Below are positions 10,351 to 21,398 of a stretch of 29,466 nucleotides of DNA, piece by piece. The stretch comes from Schizophyllum amplum. Its lineage: Eukaryota > Basidiomycota > Agaricomycetes > Agaricales > Schizophyllaceae. The stretch is from assembly GCA_007026445.1 (NCBI GenBank), contig VDMD01000226.1, positions 1-29,466 on the forward strand, written 5' to 3'. The first letter of the stretch is position 1. Every line of letters begins with the position of its first letter. The notes beneath the pieces were generated by a model. It was not told the DNA's origin and made no database searches. It was given only the letters and a program-made list of their open reading frames with translations. Position numbers and translations under genes: made by a program.

Positions 10351-10476
10351 TTCCAGAACTTTCGCAGAAATTGAGTGTCTTTTTCTAGCAAGGTCTCGCC
10401 CGCGGTCGCGCAGTAGGAAGTGATTCTAGGGTGACGCAAATGCAGAACTTTCCGGAAAGCTAAGCAAGGTATAAAA
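10351..10476 (+). promoter_or_regulatory. Heat-shock promoter: two HSEs and TATA box
   Basis: HSE1 at 10351-10363 reads TTC-nn-GAA-nn-TTC with a fourth GAA one base out of register. HSE2 at 10445-10457 reads GAA-nn-TTC-nn-GAA, a perfect three-unit element. TATAAAA follows at 10470-10476, just 12 bp after HSE2 and 90 bp before the HSP20 start. These are the binding pattern of trimeric HSF (established knowledge) placed directly upstream of a small heat-shock protein. Confidence 0.9.
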
Positions 10477-10565
10477 GCGAGGGACGGGCGAGCGGGTGGC
10501 ACACAAACATCAATCGCCTGCTACCAAGTTCACATTCGAACACCCACCACCCTACCCAACTCACC

Positions 10566-11145
10566 ATGTCTGTGTTCTACTACGAGCCCTTCTACGACAT
10601 CGAGCGTTTCCTCGACGACGCGTTCGGTCCTCAGCGCGCGCAGGACGCCCAGCGCCGCATCGCGCAGGGCGGCAACCAGGTGCAGAACGATGCGCCGCGC
10701 GCCCTCAAGCCAAGGTAAGTTCTGCCTCCTCGCTGCCCGTCCCACACACGCCGCTGACACCGACGACAGGATGGACCTGCACGAGGACGCGGAGAAGAAC
10801 GTCGTGACCGCGTCGTTCGAGTTCCCTGGCGTCAAGAAGGAGGACGTGCAGGTGGACGTGCACAACGGGCGCCTGACGGTCGGCGCGGAGACGAAGCTGA
10901 CGGAGGAGCGCGAGGAGGGCGGTTACGCGGTGCGCGAGCGTCGCTTCGGCAAGTGGTCGCGCACGCTGCAGCTGCCGACAGGGGTCAAGGTGAGCTTGTT
11001 TCCGCGATGTCGAGCATGAGCGGGGATGGCTGACGATGACGCGCAGGAGGAGGACATCAAGGCCTCGATGGAGAACGGTGTGCTGACGGTGACGTTCCCG
11101 AAGACGTCGCCTCAGGAGGCGCCGAAGAAGATTTCTGTGGCTTGA
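10566..11145 (+). CDS. HSP20 (alpha-crystallin) small heat-shock protein
   Basis: An ATP-independent holdase that binds unfolding proteins as large oligomers in cytosol and nucleus. Three exons (10566-10714, 10770-10989, 11047-11145) give 155 residues, normal for fungal HSP16-type proteins. The N-terminal arm is MSVFYYEPFYDIERFLDDAF. The alpha-crystallin domain starts at RMDLHEDAEKN and shows ASFEFPGVKKEDVQVDV, GRLTVGAE, the ERRFGKWSRTLQLP loop and strand, and ASMENGVLTVTFPK, followed by a short tail PKKISVA with the IXI-like anchor. The HSEs upstream predict strong heat induction. Confidence 0.97.
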
Positions 11146-11521
11146 AGAAGAGGCAGTGAAGGAGGATGGGATCTGTTGAAGCGCATGGGACTTTGAGCAT
11201 TCGTAAAATCAGCATGTACAACACAATCAAAGGGAATTAGGAGTTATCACTTCACTTGTTCGCATATTCAACAAGGTGGCAGGAAGAAGGCAAGGTTAAC
11301 ACGCGGAGAAAACCGAGGGCCATATTCGAGATTGGCAGATCAATAAAGTCAAGTCCTGAGATGTGATGCCAGCCTTGCAACCTTTGCTTTCCTGATGCCC
11401 CGTGGTTGTGACGTCCGAAGACACGTAGAAGCTCACTCAGATGGAGGCCCTCTGAAAGCGATATGGATAGCGCGGCTAGGATACACAGATGCGAATGCGG
11501 AATGTCGTCTATCGTACACGA
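11146..11521. other. Convergent 3' region of HSP20 and RPS21
   Basis: 376 bp without a gene. AATAAA at 11342-11347 on the plus strand could end the HSP20 transcript, about 200 nt after its stop. Nothing else was recognised. Confidence 0.45.
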
Positions 11522-11939
11522 TCACTTCTGGTATGACCAGACGTTCCGTAGCACTAGAGGCGCCGTCAGCACAAACGTCATTCGGTCTGAAGATGGGGAC
11601 TCACAGCCAGCCTTGGTCGCCAACCGGTTGAGCGAGTCATCGCTCTCACCCATGGCGCGAACCGGGCCGCTGAAGGCGAAGGTGGTGAAGGTGCGCTGTG
11701 CGCGGCCATCGGCGTCAACGTCCGCAACGTTGATCTGCACGGATGCGTGGTCTTTTGAGACAATCAGGCGGTCTGGGAGGCGCGATCGGTCAGGACAAGC
11801 TTAGGGGAGGTGAGGGGGAACGCACTGGTCGCCGAGCACTTGCGTGGGACGTAAAGGTCAACGAGGACACCCTAGCATCCAAAGTTCAACATCTTCACTA
11901 CAATGTTACTTTCGGCGCGCGCACCTGGTCGTTCTCCAT
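11522..11939 (-). CDS. RPS21: 40S ribosomal protein eS21
   Basis: Component of the small ribosomal subunit. The gene has four very short exons on the minus strand: 11939-11925 (15 nt, MENDQ), 11871-11826, 11772-11605 and 11553-11522. They join to 86 residues, against 87 in yeast. The spliced protein shows the invariant motifs LVDLYVPRKCSATNRLI, SKDHASVQINVADVD, RAMGESDDSLNRLA and the C terminus NVWSYQK. Introns are 53, 53 and 51 nt with normal GTGCG or GTGAG donors. It is convergent with HSP20 and downstream of SFI1 on the same strand. Confidence 0.95.
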
Positions 11940-12363
11940 TGTTGCGGATAGTGGTGCTCGATGCGGCGCGCGACAATCAGAGCACTGCGGGGCGCGAGAG
12001 CGTGGGAAGGAAACGCGGTAGATACCGGAAGACTATACAGTCACCTGACTTGTAAGGCCATACTTATGCGTGACAGTCCCGTGACTCGTGTTCATTTCGA
12101 TGCGCCATCCTCGCCAAATCCTCGCTACCCAGCCCTCTACTTACGGCGCGGTCTACTTCAAGCTCACATGGTAAGTAGCACATGGCAATATTGGAAGGCG
12201 TCACCTTCGGTTCCATTCACCGACAGCGAGCGAAGTCAGAAGATGTGGCGACAAGAGCAAGTGTTGGCATATCTTATAGTATGTACTACGCATAGACAAA
12301 GGACAACATGAGCACGCATGCAAATAACTTACGCATAAATATCGAGAGCAAAAGACTCCACTC
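11940..12363. other. Intergenic region upstream of RPS21, no gene seen
   Basis: 424 bp between the RPS21 start and the SFI1 stop. It must contain the RPS21 promoter; no TATA box or recognised ribosomal-protein element stands out. The ATG sits in a CAACAATGG context. Confidence 0.4.
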
Positions 12364-15300
12364 CTACGGATCACGCAGTCTCGACGAGCGTTCCGATGGT
12401 GGTCTTGACTTCCCCCGTACCACTTGCAGCTCCTGCCACAGCCGGCTGCGTGACTCCTCTCCGGTCGTCGTGCTTGGCGGACGCGAAGGGCTTGGTCCTC
12501 GCTCGCTAAAAGTCGGACGCGGTCGCGTAGGGCTGAGCTCGCGCGCCATGCGTGATCGCGGCGGACTCGGCAGGCTAGATAATGCGGTACGAGTACGCGG
12601 CACTGGTAGTGGACTAGTGTCGCGGGGAACAGGCCACCTTCCGCCAGGCTTGAAGGGCGAGCGCGCTCTGGAGACGTGGGGCATTGGTGGCGGCTCGGGG
12701 CTTTCGTGCTGCGTTGAGAGGACGCTACGAGGCACACGAGCAGGAGGAGACGAAGAGCGTGAAGATGAGGATGAGGCTGCACTCGACTTCACTCTTGATC
12801 GCGCGCGGGTGCGAGTGGATGTGGGTGATGTCGCGCGTGTCCTGGCTGGTGCCGGTCGAGAGGACGCCTCTCGCGATGGGCGAGCGGAGAGCTCTGCCGA
12901 TGTCGCCGTCTTCGCAGACGGCCGGCTGGTCAGAAGGCTGGCCAGGCCGGCTCTTGGCTTGTAGCCGAAAGGTCTTGCAGGGACACGAGATTCGAGTTCT
13001 CGCTCCTCTGCGCCGTCTTCCGGTTGTTCAGGCGACCTCTGTCGAACGAAAGGACTGGGCTTCGGCGGCGACGTCGAGGCAGAAAATGGGGGACGAGGAT
13101 TTCGCGATACCGCTGTCGGTAGTGCAAGATAACGAGCTCGCCTGAAATGTATATGAGAATTAAAAAACAGCATGATGTCGAAATACACCACTTACGCTGC
13201 TAATCTGAGAGCGCGCTTCGTCTCGCGCTTTTGGGCCCATTTCTCGAAGATCTTCGCTGCGAGGGACGTTAGACTATCACTGCATGTAATCCGTAAATAC
13301 TCACCAAGCAGGTTCTGCTTATGCAACTCTCGGGCCTTCTTGGCCTGTAGAGCGCGCGGCATTGCAGCCATCCACTTTTTCCAATACCTAGCTTTGGTGG
13401 TGTCCGCATGGAATCGAATAGCTGGTAGCGAGTCCGTCCTTGAGTGCCAGAAGGCAAAAGCGCGGTACAGCAGATACTGCTGGCCCTGAGACCTAACAGC
13501 AGTCTCCTAGTGACAAAGTCAGCCAAGCCCTAGCAAGCGGAGTATGGTGATACGTACAATGGGCCGAAGCTTTTCGCCCTTGAATTTCTCGCGCCACTTA
13601 TCCCACGCTGACGAAAGCATCACCAGCTTCATCTCAGCTTCCCTGTCTTGTAGAGTGACACGGCGGTGACGGGCGGCTCGAGCGGCAGTGGCCCAGCGGC
13701 TGAAAACGCGGCGAACGAATTCTGTGGGGCTGATGAGCGACGGGGAACGATATGTCTTGATAATGTTCTTACCCTCGCGCTTGACAAACTGGTAGCTCTC
13801 CATGAGATTGAGCTCCTCAACGTGGCGCTCGCACACGCTCTTCCACTTCTTGAACGCATTGCTGAAAGGGTCATCCGTCAACCTGTCGCTCTGCACCAAT
13901 ATGCCAACACCACTCACCCTAGAACTGCAACATCGCGCTGTTGTGCCACCTCCAGTTCTCGCAGCTTCATGCTGATGACCCGGGACGTCCATCGCGCAAG
14001 CGTCTCGTGCATCATGCGCTGGCGCACGCGATCCTGTATCATTTCTTCGGCCAGCTTTCGCCTGCGCTGCACCCGCGCTCGCATCAGCCACGTCTTGAAG
14101 ATCGAGTGACACTTCCGCTGCTCAAGCGCAGCGAGCTGGCGGAGGCGTACCCGCTCGGCAACTTTCTCGCGCCACACCAGCCAAACGCGTCGTGTCGCGA
14201 GCAGTTTGTTCGCCTTGCGCGCACGGCGGGCGTCCTTGGCATGCTCGCGCAGAGCTTGGCACCACTTGCGGAAAACCTGGAATTTGAGCTGCGAGGAGTG
14301 GTATTTGACGGCATACGCGAGCGCGTTTGTGTGCGTCTGATAGTGCTGGCGCCAGGTGTGCAACGCGAGCACCGCAGAAGAGGATACTGGTCGCGAGTAG
14401 AAAGCAATCGCGCGTTCTGCATCGATGTCAGACGGGGGCACAGAAGGAGATGCGAAAACTATCACCTTGGAGAGCCTGCTGCCCGACCATGCGTTGCTGC
14501 CAGACCGCTAAGGCATTGCCGAGCAACCGGGAAGACCTGACGCGCTCGAGCAACTTCCCTCGCTCGCCGGCCTGCCATACGCGCCATATCGCACGCACGA
14601 GGACCTCATCCTGTAGCGCTACATGTTTTCGGGCTTTCACTTCCATCCTCTGAGACAAAATGTGAGCATTTACGCGAACTGCAGAACAAGCCACATACCC
14701 GTATTTTGTCCCGGGCCACCTTCCATGACCGTATAGCACCTTTCAGAATCATATTGTCATGAATTTCGTCTGCCAGTTGCAGTTCCGCACTGAGATGTTG
14801 TCAGTGACCGTGCTTGTAAAGAAGACGCATATACACACGTTCTTCGTTTCCATATTGTCATTGCTTCGCCGACCAACCTTAGAGCAACACGATTGCCCAT
14901 TTCATGCTCGGTTCGTTGAAGGTCCAACGCCCGGCGCCATTTTGTCCAACACCGAGCCACTGCGCCCTCTTCAGTCGCTCGGGCGAATTCGTCTGCGACC
15001 GCATCTCGCTCGTCAAGAGTTATGAGGCGTTGTTTCCACTGCTTGAAGCACCGTGTCACGGTCTTCTCTGCGTGGTGCTGCTCTGCGAGATGCGACTTCC
15101 ACGCTTGACGCCACTTGGACCAGGCATCCTTCTTCAGGCGCGCCTCGCGGTGGTCACGGACAAGTTTGATCTTGCGGCGCATCGCATTGCGCCACTCGGC
15201 CTGCTGCTTTTCTCGCGTGCGCACGCGCCACTTGTTGACGAAAGCGCGCAGACAACGCTTGTTGGAAAGTAGCGTGACACGGTCGTAAAGGTCTTGCGAC

Positions 15301-16521
15301 TGGGCGGTGCGCGCACGCCAGCGCTGGACATACTTGCGGAGAATGAGGTTGTCACGGGCTTCGGCTATCTGCATGTCGGTCGTCTGTGGTCGAAGATGTC
15401 AGTGGGAGGAAGGTAGAAACTGTATAGTTACTTACAACTATCCAGTCGTATCCATCTTTCCAGACGCGCCAGCACCGTTCCATGAGTCTGTCCTCGTAGA
15501 ACTGCGCAGCGTTCTGTTCGTCGTGCTCCATCTGTATCTTCTTGAATGCATCCTCGCCGTTCACCACGCTTCCCCTTCGCTTGCGTGCTTCCGCAACCAT
15601 CTGGCGAGCCACAGTAGAGGTGTCGATTGCGGGGACTGACACTGGGCGTTTCTGAATGTCTATGGGTGCAGTCGTCTTCGTCGTACGTGTGGTCTGTGTT
15701 GTTCGTAGCTTCGGCTTTACCGGAGTAGGGTCATCGTCGCGTATGGCGGCACCGTAGGACGGGGGGATCGTGGAGGGGGCTTGAAAAACATCATCCGTGC
15801 TTTGGGTCTCTGACGAGTCGTAGTAGTTCCCTCGCCGCTGCAGGACAGGTGGCACGGATGGCTGGGCAGCGGGATAGTTCAGCAAGGGGTGATCGTCGAA
15901 CTCGAGGCCAAGCGAGTTGCCCAGCGAGGACCTGGTGGGCGACGGTGTTCGTCGTGGCGGCGGGCGGGTTCGCGTGGGATACGATCGGGGGACCGCCGGT
16001 GTCGTCTCTGCTATCGATGATGTGGCGTCCGTGAATACATCTTGGTTGAGGGAGTCGAGTGTGAAGGAGTCGTTGATGCGTGGGGGTTTGCGCAGAGGCA
16101 CACGGCGCGGACTGGGCGGTGCGGGTCTGCTGTATGTCTGCTTGCCCGGCTTGGCGCGTGCCGGCTCACGGCCAATCACGTACCCGTACTGCGCCTTGAC
16201 GCTCTCCCACTTGTCCGCCCAATTCCTCCCCTTGAGCGTGCCGAGCTTGAGCAGCTTTCCGTAGTAGACGACCTCGTGTGGGTCGAGTCCGCGCTCGGTG
16301 AGGACGTCGTTGTACGCCTTGAAGACGGTAAGGAATGTGTTTGCATTGTTCCCTGCACGCTGAATAACGGCTTCGAGCAGCTGCACGTCGTCGGGTGAGA
16401 GGCTGGCCAGCTCCGGGACTGAGACGGTCGAGGTACGGGATATGTCCTGGGAGAGCGATGCGGCGAGATCGAGGGCGCGGGCCGGGGGAGAGGCGCGTGT
16501 GGGATTAAAGGCTGGCATCAT
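12364..16521 (-). CDS. SFI1: SFI1-like centrin-binding spindle pole body protein
   Basis: Sfi1 forms long alpha-helical rods that bind centrin/Cdc31 and drive spindle pole body duplication. Nine exons: 16521-15436, 15383-14839, 14789-14699, 14649-14466, 14416-13918, 13861-13558, 13506-13305, 13256-13196 and 13141-12364, total 1249 residues with every phase consistent. Exon 1 encodes a mostly disordered N half with an N-terminal folded part (VPELASLSPDDVQLLEAVIQ). From about residue 350 to 990 there are roughly twenty helical repeats of about 30 residues centred on a Trp with basic neighbours: CWRVWKDG, YVQRWRART, FVNKWRVRT, AWSKWRQAW, CFKQWKQRL, CWTKWRRAL, AMTIWKRRT, IWRVWQAG, VWLVWREK, AFKKWKSV, YWKKWMAA, IFEKWAQKR. 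The last 260 residues are Ser/Pro/Arg-rich, probably a phosphorylation tail. Confidence 0.93.
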
Positions 16522-16818
16522 ACAACGCGAAGGGGACGACGGGCGTGCGCGACGCGTGAACGTCGCGGTCGGCGGTCAAGACGCGTTTAATGAACTGTTG
16601 ACATAACGTGATCATATCACGCCTCGTGTCTGCCCGGTCCGGCAAGCCGATGTTGAACTTCGTTTTCTAACCTACTCCGACTCGTGCTACAAGTGCCACA
16701 GATGCTATATACAAGCGGTATGCTATATGTGATGGTAATATCAGTGGTGATACATAACTTAGTCCCCTATATGCAACACAATATATGTACAGTCTATGTC
16801 AAGGAACGTCCGTGCAGC
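16522..16818. other. Short AT-richer intergenic gap
   Basis: 297 bp between the AMPK beta stop and the SFI1 start, on the same strand. The sequence has several TATAT stretches (about 16706-16795) but no recognisable element. It should contain the SFI1 promoter. Confidence 0.35.
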
Positions 16819-18536
16819 TCACGTTGGCTTGTAATACACTGTCGTGAGGTACTTTTTCCTGTACCGCGTCGTCGTCGCCACCGCAAGCACCCCGTTCTTA
16901 ATCGCACTCGTCGAGAGGTGGTGAATCACGACATGACTGGGCACGGGCAGCACACTCGAGTCGTCGGCTAGAGGTGCGTCTATGTGGCCGCTGCCGACTT
17001 TGGTGGATGACTGCCGGCCTTCACGCCCTGTCCAACGCGGGCCGTCCATTCCCAGAGCCGCAGAGACATCAGTGCCGCTGGCTGTAGTTATCGGAATCTC
17101 CGGGACCGGAACCTCGTCCTCGTCGATTTCAGCGCGTGACATGCGCATATTCTGCCAGTCACGATGACTGCTTCGTTCGCTGCGACTAGGACGCTCTGAG
17201 CGGCCCACACGTCCCGTGCCACGCGAAGGGCTTCCACTCGGTGCGTGATAAGGGTTGACGGCACGGTAATTGAGGATGAGTTTGTCCAGGTGGCGCGGGA
17301 GTCCGGGTGCTGGCGGGATGCTAGGTGCAGGTATGAAGCCATCGACGATAACGCGACCGTTGTGGGAGTGGTTCATGTGCGTCTGAGATTGAAGATAGAT
17401 TTCCTCCTCGTGTGCAGCCTCGACGAGCTCTTGAGGGATCTCCGACGTCCATTTCGACTTGCTCCGGTAGTGCGATTCCCCATTAACAAGCGCCACTTCG
17501 TAGGGGTTCTCGTTGCCATCGTAGTCAGTGCTCGAGCCAGCTGTGCTCCAGAACGAGTACCCATTCTCATGCCTCTTGACGGGAACTTCCGCTGGAAGCA
17601 GGGGGAGGGGTGTCGGCATGACGGATATCAAAGGCGGTTCAGGAGTCGCAGATAAGATGTCGACATAGTTTGCAAGCGAGCCCTGGTCGTCCACCGTGGT
17701 GGGAAGATCGTCGGCTACCCTCCATTGGTCGTCTACGAGGAAGCGTATGTGGTGTGTGCCCACACTTAAATAGATCGTCGTGTGGAACACCTCAGGTGCG
17801 TCTGGACTGGAGAAGCAACGTCAATATCCGCCCGGAGCAGAACCGTAATGAAGACGCACTCTTGGTCCATAATCGTCCCGCCCCTGCCATTTATCGTCCC
17901 CCGCACGCGCAAGTAGCACCGTCTTGCCCCCGCCATGCCAAGTTATCGTGGTCGGGGTCAGCTCGTCCGCCGGAACCGCAAGGCTCCCCGCAGACGGCTC
18001 CGACGCGAGCACGGGCAGCGCAGCCTTGGTCCCAAGACCCATAGGGATAGTCGAATGCACGACCGGCTCGGCCTTCTGCAGTGGTGTCATCGGAGGCATC
18101 TTCACAGAGGGGGCACGGGCGCGGGCACACGCGACTGCGCGCGCGGGGAGGGGGCACGCGACGACTCCGCGCTGCGCTGCTTCTCCTCGCGCTCCTCCAG
18201 CACCTGCTGGTAATGGCTCTGGCTCGGGCGGCGCATGTAGTCCGGGCGCATGGGGCGCACGACCGTGGTCTCGAGGAGCTCCGCGGACATGAGCTTGTTC
18301 AGTGGGCGCTCAGTGGGCGTGTCGCTGTTGGGGATGGCGATGGCCGCGCTGCGCGTCGTGGGATGGCCCTTTCCCGGCGCGGAGAGCGCGAGGCTGGCGA
18401 GGTCGGGAAGGTCGAGGGACTTCTGCTTGCGCATGGGGGGCGGGCGGTAGGGAGAGAGCGGGTCTGCGCTGTCTTCTGCGCCGTAGTCGCGCCTCCGGTG
18501 GCGGTCGTAGTGGGCGTGCGAGGCCGAGTTACCCAT
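16819..18536 (-). CDS. GAL83: AMPK/SNF1 kinase beta subunit (Gal83/Sip2-like), one frame break
   Basis: Scaffold and glycogen-binding subunit of the SNF1/AMPK glucose-sensing kinase. The ATG at 18536 gives MGNSASHA, a classic N-myristoylation signal; an in-frame ATG at 18623 lacks that motif, and the stretch between contains a TTGCAG acceptor-like site. Then come a disordered basic N part (SLDLPDLASLAL), a CBM48 glycogen-binding domain (TITWHGGGKTVLLARAGDDKW, then TTIYLSVGTHHIRFLVDDQW) and the C-terminal ASC domain (PGLPRHLDKLILN, PVPSHVVIHHLSTSAIKNGV, YRKKYLTTVYYKPT). Two points are unresolved. The frame shifts at a C5 run (18109-18113) between APVPP and VKMPPMTPLQ. The CBM48 intron could be 17859-17791 (good donor GTGCGT) or 17843-17802 (donor GTTCTG). 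Family identity is not in doubt. Confidence 0.9.
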
Positions 18537-18927
18537 GGTGCAGTGGGGGCGGAGGCGAGAGTGCTCGAAGACGTCTAAGACACCCTGCAATGACAAGGTC
18601 GGCCTCGGTTCATACGTCCCCATTACGTACAGAGCCGGCAGACCGGTCCAGGCACCGAACGCGGGGCGAGCAATGATCCAACAGCTCTCGACCTTGGTCG
18701 ATTTTGAACTTTCAGCTTAGACTGGCCTACCTACGGCTTACCTGACTCTAGCGAAGAGGATGCTTGGCGCTCGACATGGCGGTGGAGACAGAGTGCGGTG
18801 ACGTTGTCTGACATGCAAGTTTAAAGCCGTCGGTCCGATCCGCCTCGACAGGATCCATCCAAATGCATGTATTGTACAAGCTAGAATTACACTGCAGCAG
18901 ATAAACAGGATACGTCCACACCAACAC
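18537..18927. other. Intergenic region upstream of the AMPK beta gene, nothing recognised
   Basis: 391 bp between the Rmd5 stop and the AMPK beta start on the same strand. It may include a 5' UTR intron of the beta subunit gene, ending at the TTGCAG just upstream of its ATG (about 18592). No other structure was seen. Confidence 0.35.
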
Positions 18928-20352
18928 TTAGAAGTGCACTTCCAATGCCTGAGCAGGGTTCGTCTCAAGAGGGCAATAGGGGCACTTGACAAGCCTGGAT
19001 TCGGTCAGCATCGCGAGGCAGTTCAAGACCAAAAGAAACGCACCCTTGAGTCTTGGGCAAACGGTTCAAACTGTCTTTCGCCAGAACGTGCCCACACGAC
19101 AACATCATGGGCGGATTGGCGTCCGTCGCCTGCTCCTTCGACACAGGACAAGCGAAAATCGATGATATCTGTTCTCTGGTGGCAGCGGTATCTCAATCTA
19201 TAAATCATAATGCAAGAAATCAACGTCAGCCACCATCAAGCAAACAAAATCGCCTTCGCACCGGAAGTTCGTCTGCCTGACTCCACTCCCCTTTCCCTCG
19301 CGCATGACCTTCCGTGCCTTCTCGATGCGAGACAATGCGCCACTCCCACCGATGTCGCCCACCACACGCAACGGCACCTGCCGGCTCATGCCCATGCTCG
19401 CGCAGTACTCTTTCGCAAAGAGCGGTTCGAGGTCGGAATGCAGGGCCGGCGACGCGAGGTCGCAGTAGGGCGACGTCTGCAGCTTGCTGAGTGGCAAGTA
19501 GGCGACACATGTCATGAGGCGCATGAACTCGGAGGCATGCTCAGAAAAGAAAGGGCGTAGGTGCGTGTTGGCGTAAGCAATAGCTGGAAGCGTGTTCGGC
19601 GTGTCTGACGAGATGAGGATGCGCATGTATTGCGAGCGGTGTAGGTTGAATTCAAGGGGCGAGCGGCGAAAGCGGAGGAAGTCGCGATGACTGCGCGCCC
19701 AGCTGCAAACGGGCGTTTGGTTGCGTTATTGAACGAGACATCTTTGGGACGTACTCGAGAGCAGGGCCGATATTTGAGGATCGCAAGGCTTGCAATATCC
19801 TGTGCAGATCCACGAACCTGAGCCGCAGGTCGTCCGTTATTGGGAATTTGGACTCCTACCTGACCGTCAACACTGTATGGTACATCTTGCACTCTGTAAC
19901 GTACCTCGATGAACGTCTCTGCGGTCTCAAACTGCCCCGTCCGCAAGAGATGGACGACCACCGTGCGGTCTAACGCCGCAGCTGAGTCGGGAGACACGAA
20001 GAGATTGGGGTAGGAGGGAATGGTTGCGGTGAATTTCTGCCCACTCTATAAGCCATCGCCAGAGCATCTACTGTTCAGATCGTCGCACCTTGTCCAGCGC
20101 TTTGCCGAGCTTGGCTACAGCGTTGTAAACCTCCTTCTGGCGGTCGTCAATATCCTTCTTGCGTGCATCCACGGTTCGCGAGAGCTGTTTCAGGGATGGC
20201 GCGGATAAGCTGCCCGTTTCGCATTGTGCGCGTGCTTCGTGTAAAGACTGCAGAAGGGAGTCCAGCGAGTCGGGCACAGGTGGCGCCTTCCCCTTCCCAG
20301 TCGGCGACGTCAGCTTCTCGAGTTTAGCGATTTCAGCGAGACATGCGTCCAT
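18928..20352 (-). CDS. RMD5: Rmd5/Gid2 subunit of GID E3 ubiquitin ligase (two single-base frame breaks)
   Basis: Catalytic RING subunit of the GID/CTLH ligase, which removes gluconeogenic enzymes when glucose returns. Six exons: 20352-20089, 20036-19905, 19855-19755, 19702-19262, 19197-19044 and 18994-18928. They cover an N-terminal helical part ([28 protein letters not shown]), the LisH/CTLH region ([40 protein letters not shown]) and the CRA part ([40 protein letters not shown]). The degenerate RING is [10 protein letters not shown]...[10 protein letters not shown]...[10 protein letters not shown]. Two places need one extra base: a G4 run at 19288-19291 (VMREGKG / EWSQADELP) and about 19155-19163 (ENRYH / IFACP). 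Both sides of each break are well conserved, so assembly indels are as likely as decay. Corrected length would be about 386 residues. Confidence 0.88.
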
Positions 20353-20512
20353 GTTTGATTGCCAGCGGTCTATGCGCCCTCAATGGTCGCCAAGTCGTTT
20401 ACCACAGCGAGCTGGAGAGACGTGCGTGACGGTCGAGAACAACTGCAGGCTGAGGTGGGTCTAAGTAAGGAAGTATCGGGCCGAAACAGCCGCCATTGGG
20501 CCTATCGAAATC

Positions 20513-20573
20513 GCCGTACTTATGGTGCCGTATGGCTGCCGTGTTCGGGCCGTACAAGCCGTATAAGGCCGTA
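20513..20573 (-). repeat. Array A: TACGGC hexamers, minus orientation
   Basis: Five GCCGTA copies (20513, 20527, 20549, 20558, 20568) and one GCCGTG (20538) are spaced 9-14 bp apart. This is the left subterminal region of the MULE-like element. Confidence 0.85.
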
Positions 20574-21007
20574 CACGGTCGTGTTCACGCCTAAGGCTTG
20601 TCCGTCATTCGAAAGGCATAGATCTCGACGGACATAAGACATACAAACCTATGGAGATCACTGTGTGTTACAGTGGGCAATTTCAGTAGTGATCTCGCCC
20701 ATCAGCAGAGACATAGGGCGGTTGAGGTTCACAGATTGGAATTGATTTTTTCGAGTGTATAAGATAGCCGCAGCTCTGAGCATTACGGGGAACTTATTCC
20801 TACGCATACAGGGTAATTCTGTCGTCATATGCAAGCGATGCAGCATAGCGGGAGACAGCGAAGACGCTAACTTCCCTTTTAGGTGCCTCCCCACTTCACA
20901 ATGAACTTGAGAGAGCATAGTGGATCTCTGGCCGTATATACCTAGCATATACAATGGTAAAGTATACCTGTACACGTCAGAAAAGAAGGCGTGGCCATAT
21001 AGTTTAA

Positions 21008-21109
21008 TACGGCTTCGTACGGCCCTATACGGCACTCAACACGGCCGTTGTACGGCCCTGTACGGCCCTATACGGCCTTCGTATGGCTTTCGTACGGTCT
21101 TCGTACGGT
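21008..21109 (+). repeat. Array B: ten helically phased TACGGC-type hexamers
   Basis: Hexamers start at 21008, 21018, 21028, 21040, 21051, 21061, 21071, 21082, 21093 and 21104. Six are exact TACGGC and four are one-base variants (CACGGC, TATGGC, TACGGT twice). Spacing is 10-12 bp throughout, close to one DNA helical turn, while the bases between differ. Confidence 0.9.
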
Positions 21110-21398
21110 ATTACACCAAAATATTGGAAGACCAACTCAGTGTATGTCTGTAAGGCATGTATATGACACATAGTGCTATGTGAAGTGTGTAGGAAGCTTT
21201 CATGAGCCCAAGAGATCAGTAAAGCGCACTGACTGAGCGTCTAAGGTGACCTCCTCGGCATCCGAGGACATTCCGATCACTTCATGTTAAGGCGAGTGCT
21301 ACGCAAATGAGTGCTTTTCTCAGTCTCAGATTGAGATATGAGTGTGAGTGGGTGGGCTATAGTAGCGTACATCACTGGCTGCGCACAGGCAAACAATA

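Noticed and set aside
13889..13917. 29-nt intron in SFI1
   Set aside because: Too short. The acceptor CTTTCAG at 13862 gives a 56-nt intron in the same phase with a better pyrimidine tract.
18537..18623. AMPK beta start at the upstream ATG 18623
   Set aside because: It lacks the myristoylation pattern seen at 18536 and includes an acceptor-like TTGCAG, so it is more likely 5' UTR/intron.
19830..19860. Third frame break in Rmd5 after FIE
   Set aside because: Moving the acceptor 4 nt to GTAG|GAG (exon from 19855) restores [13 protein letters not shown] without any change.
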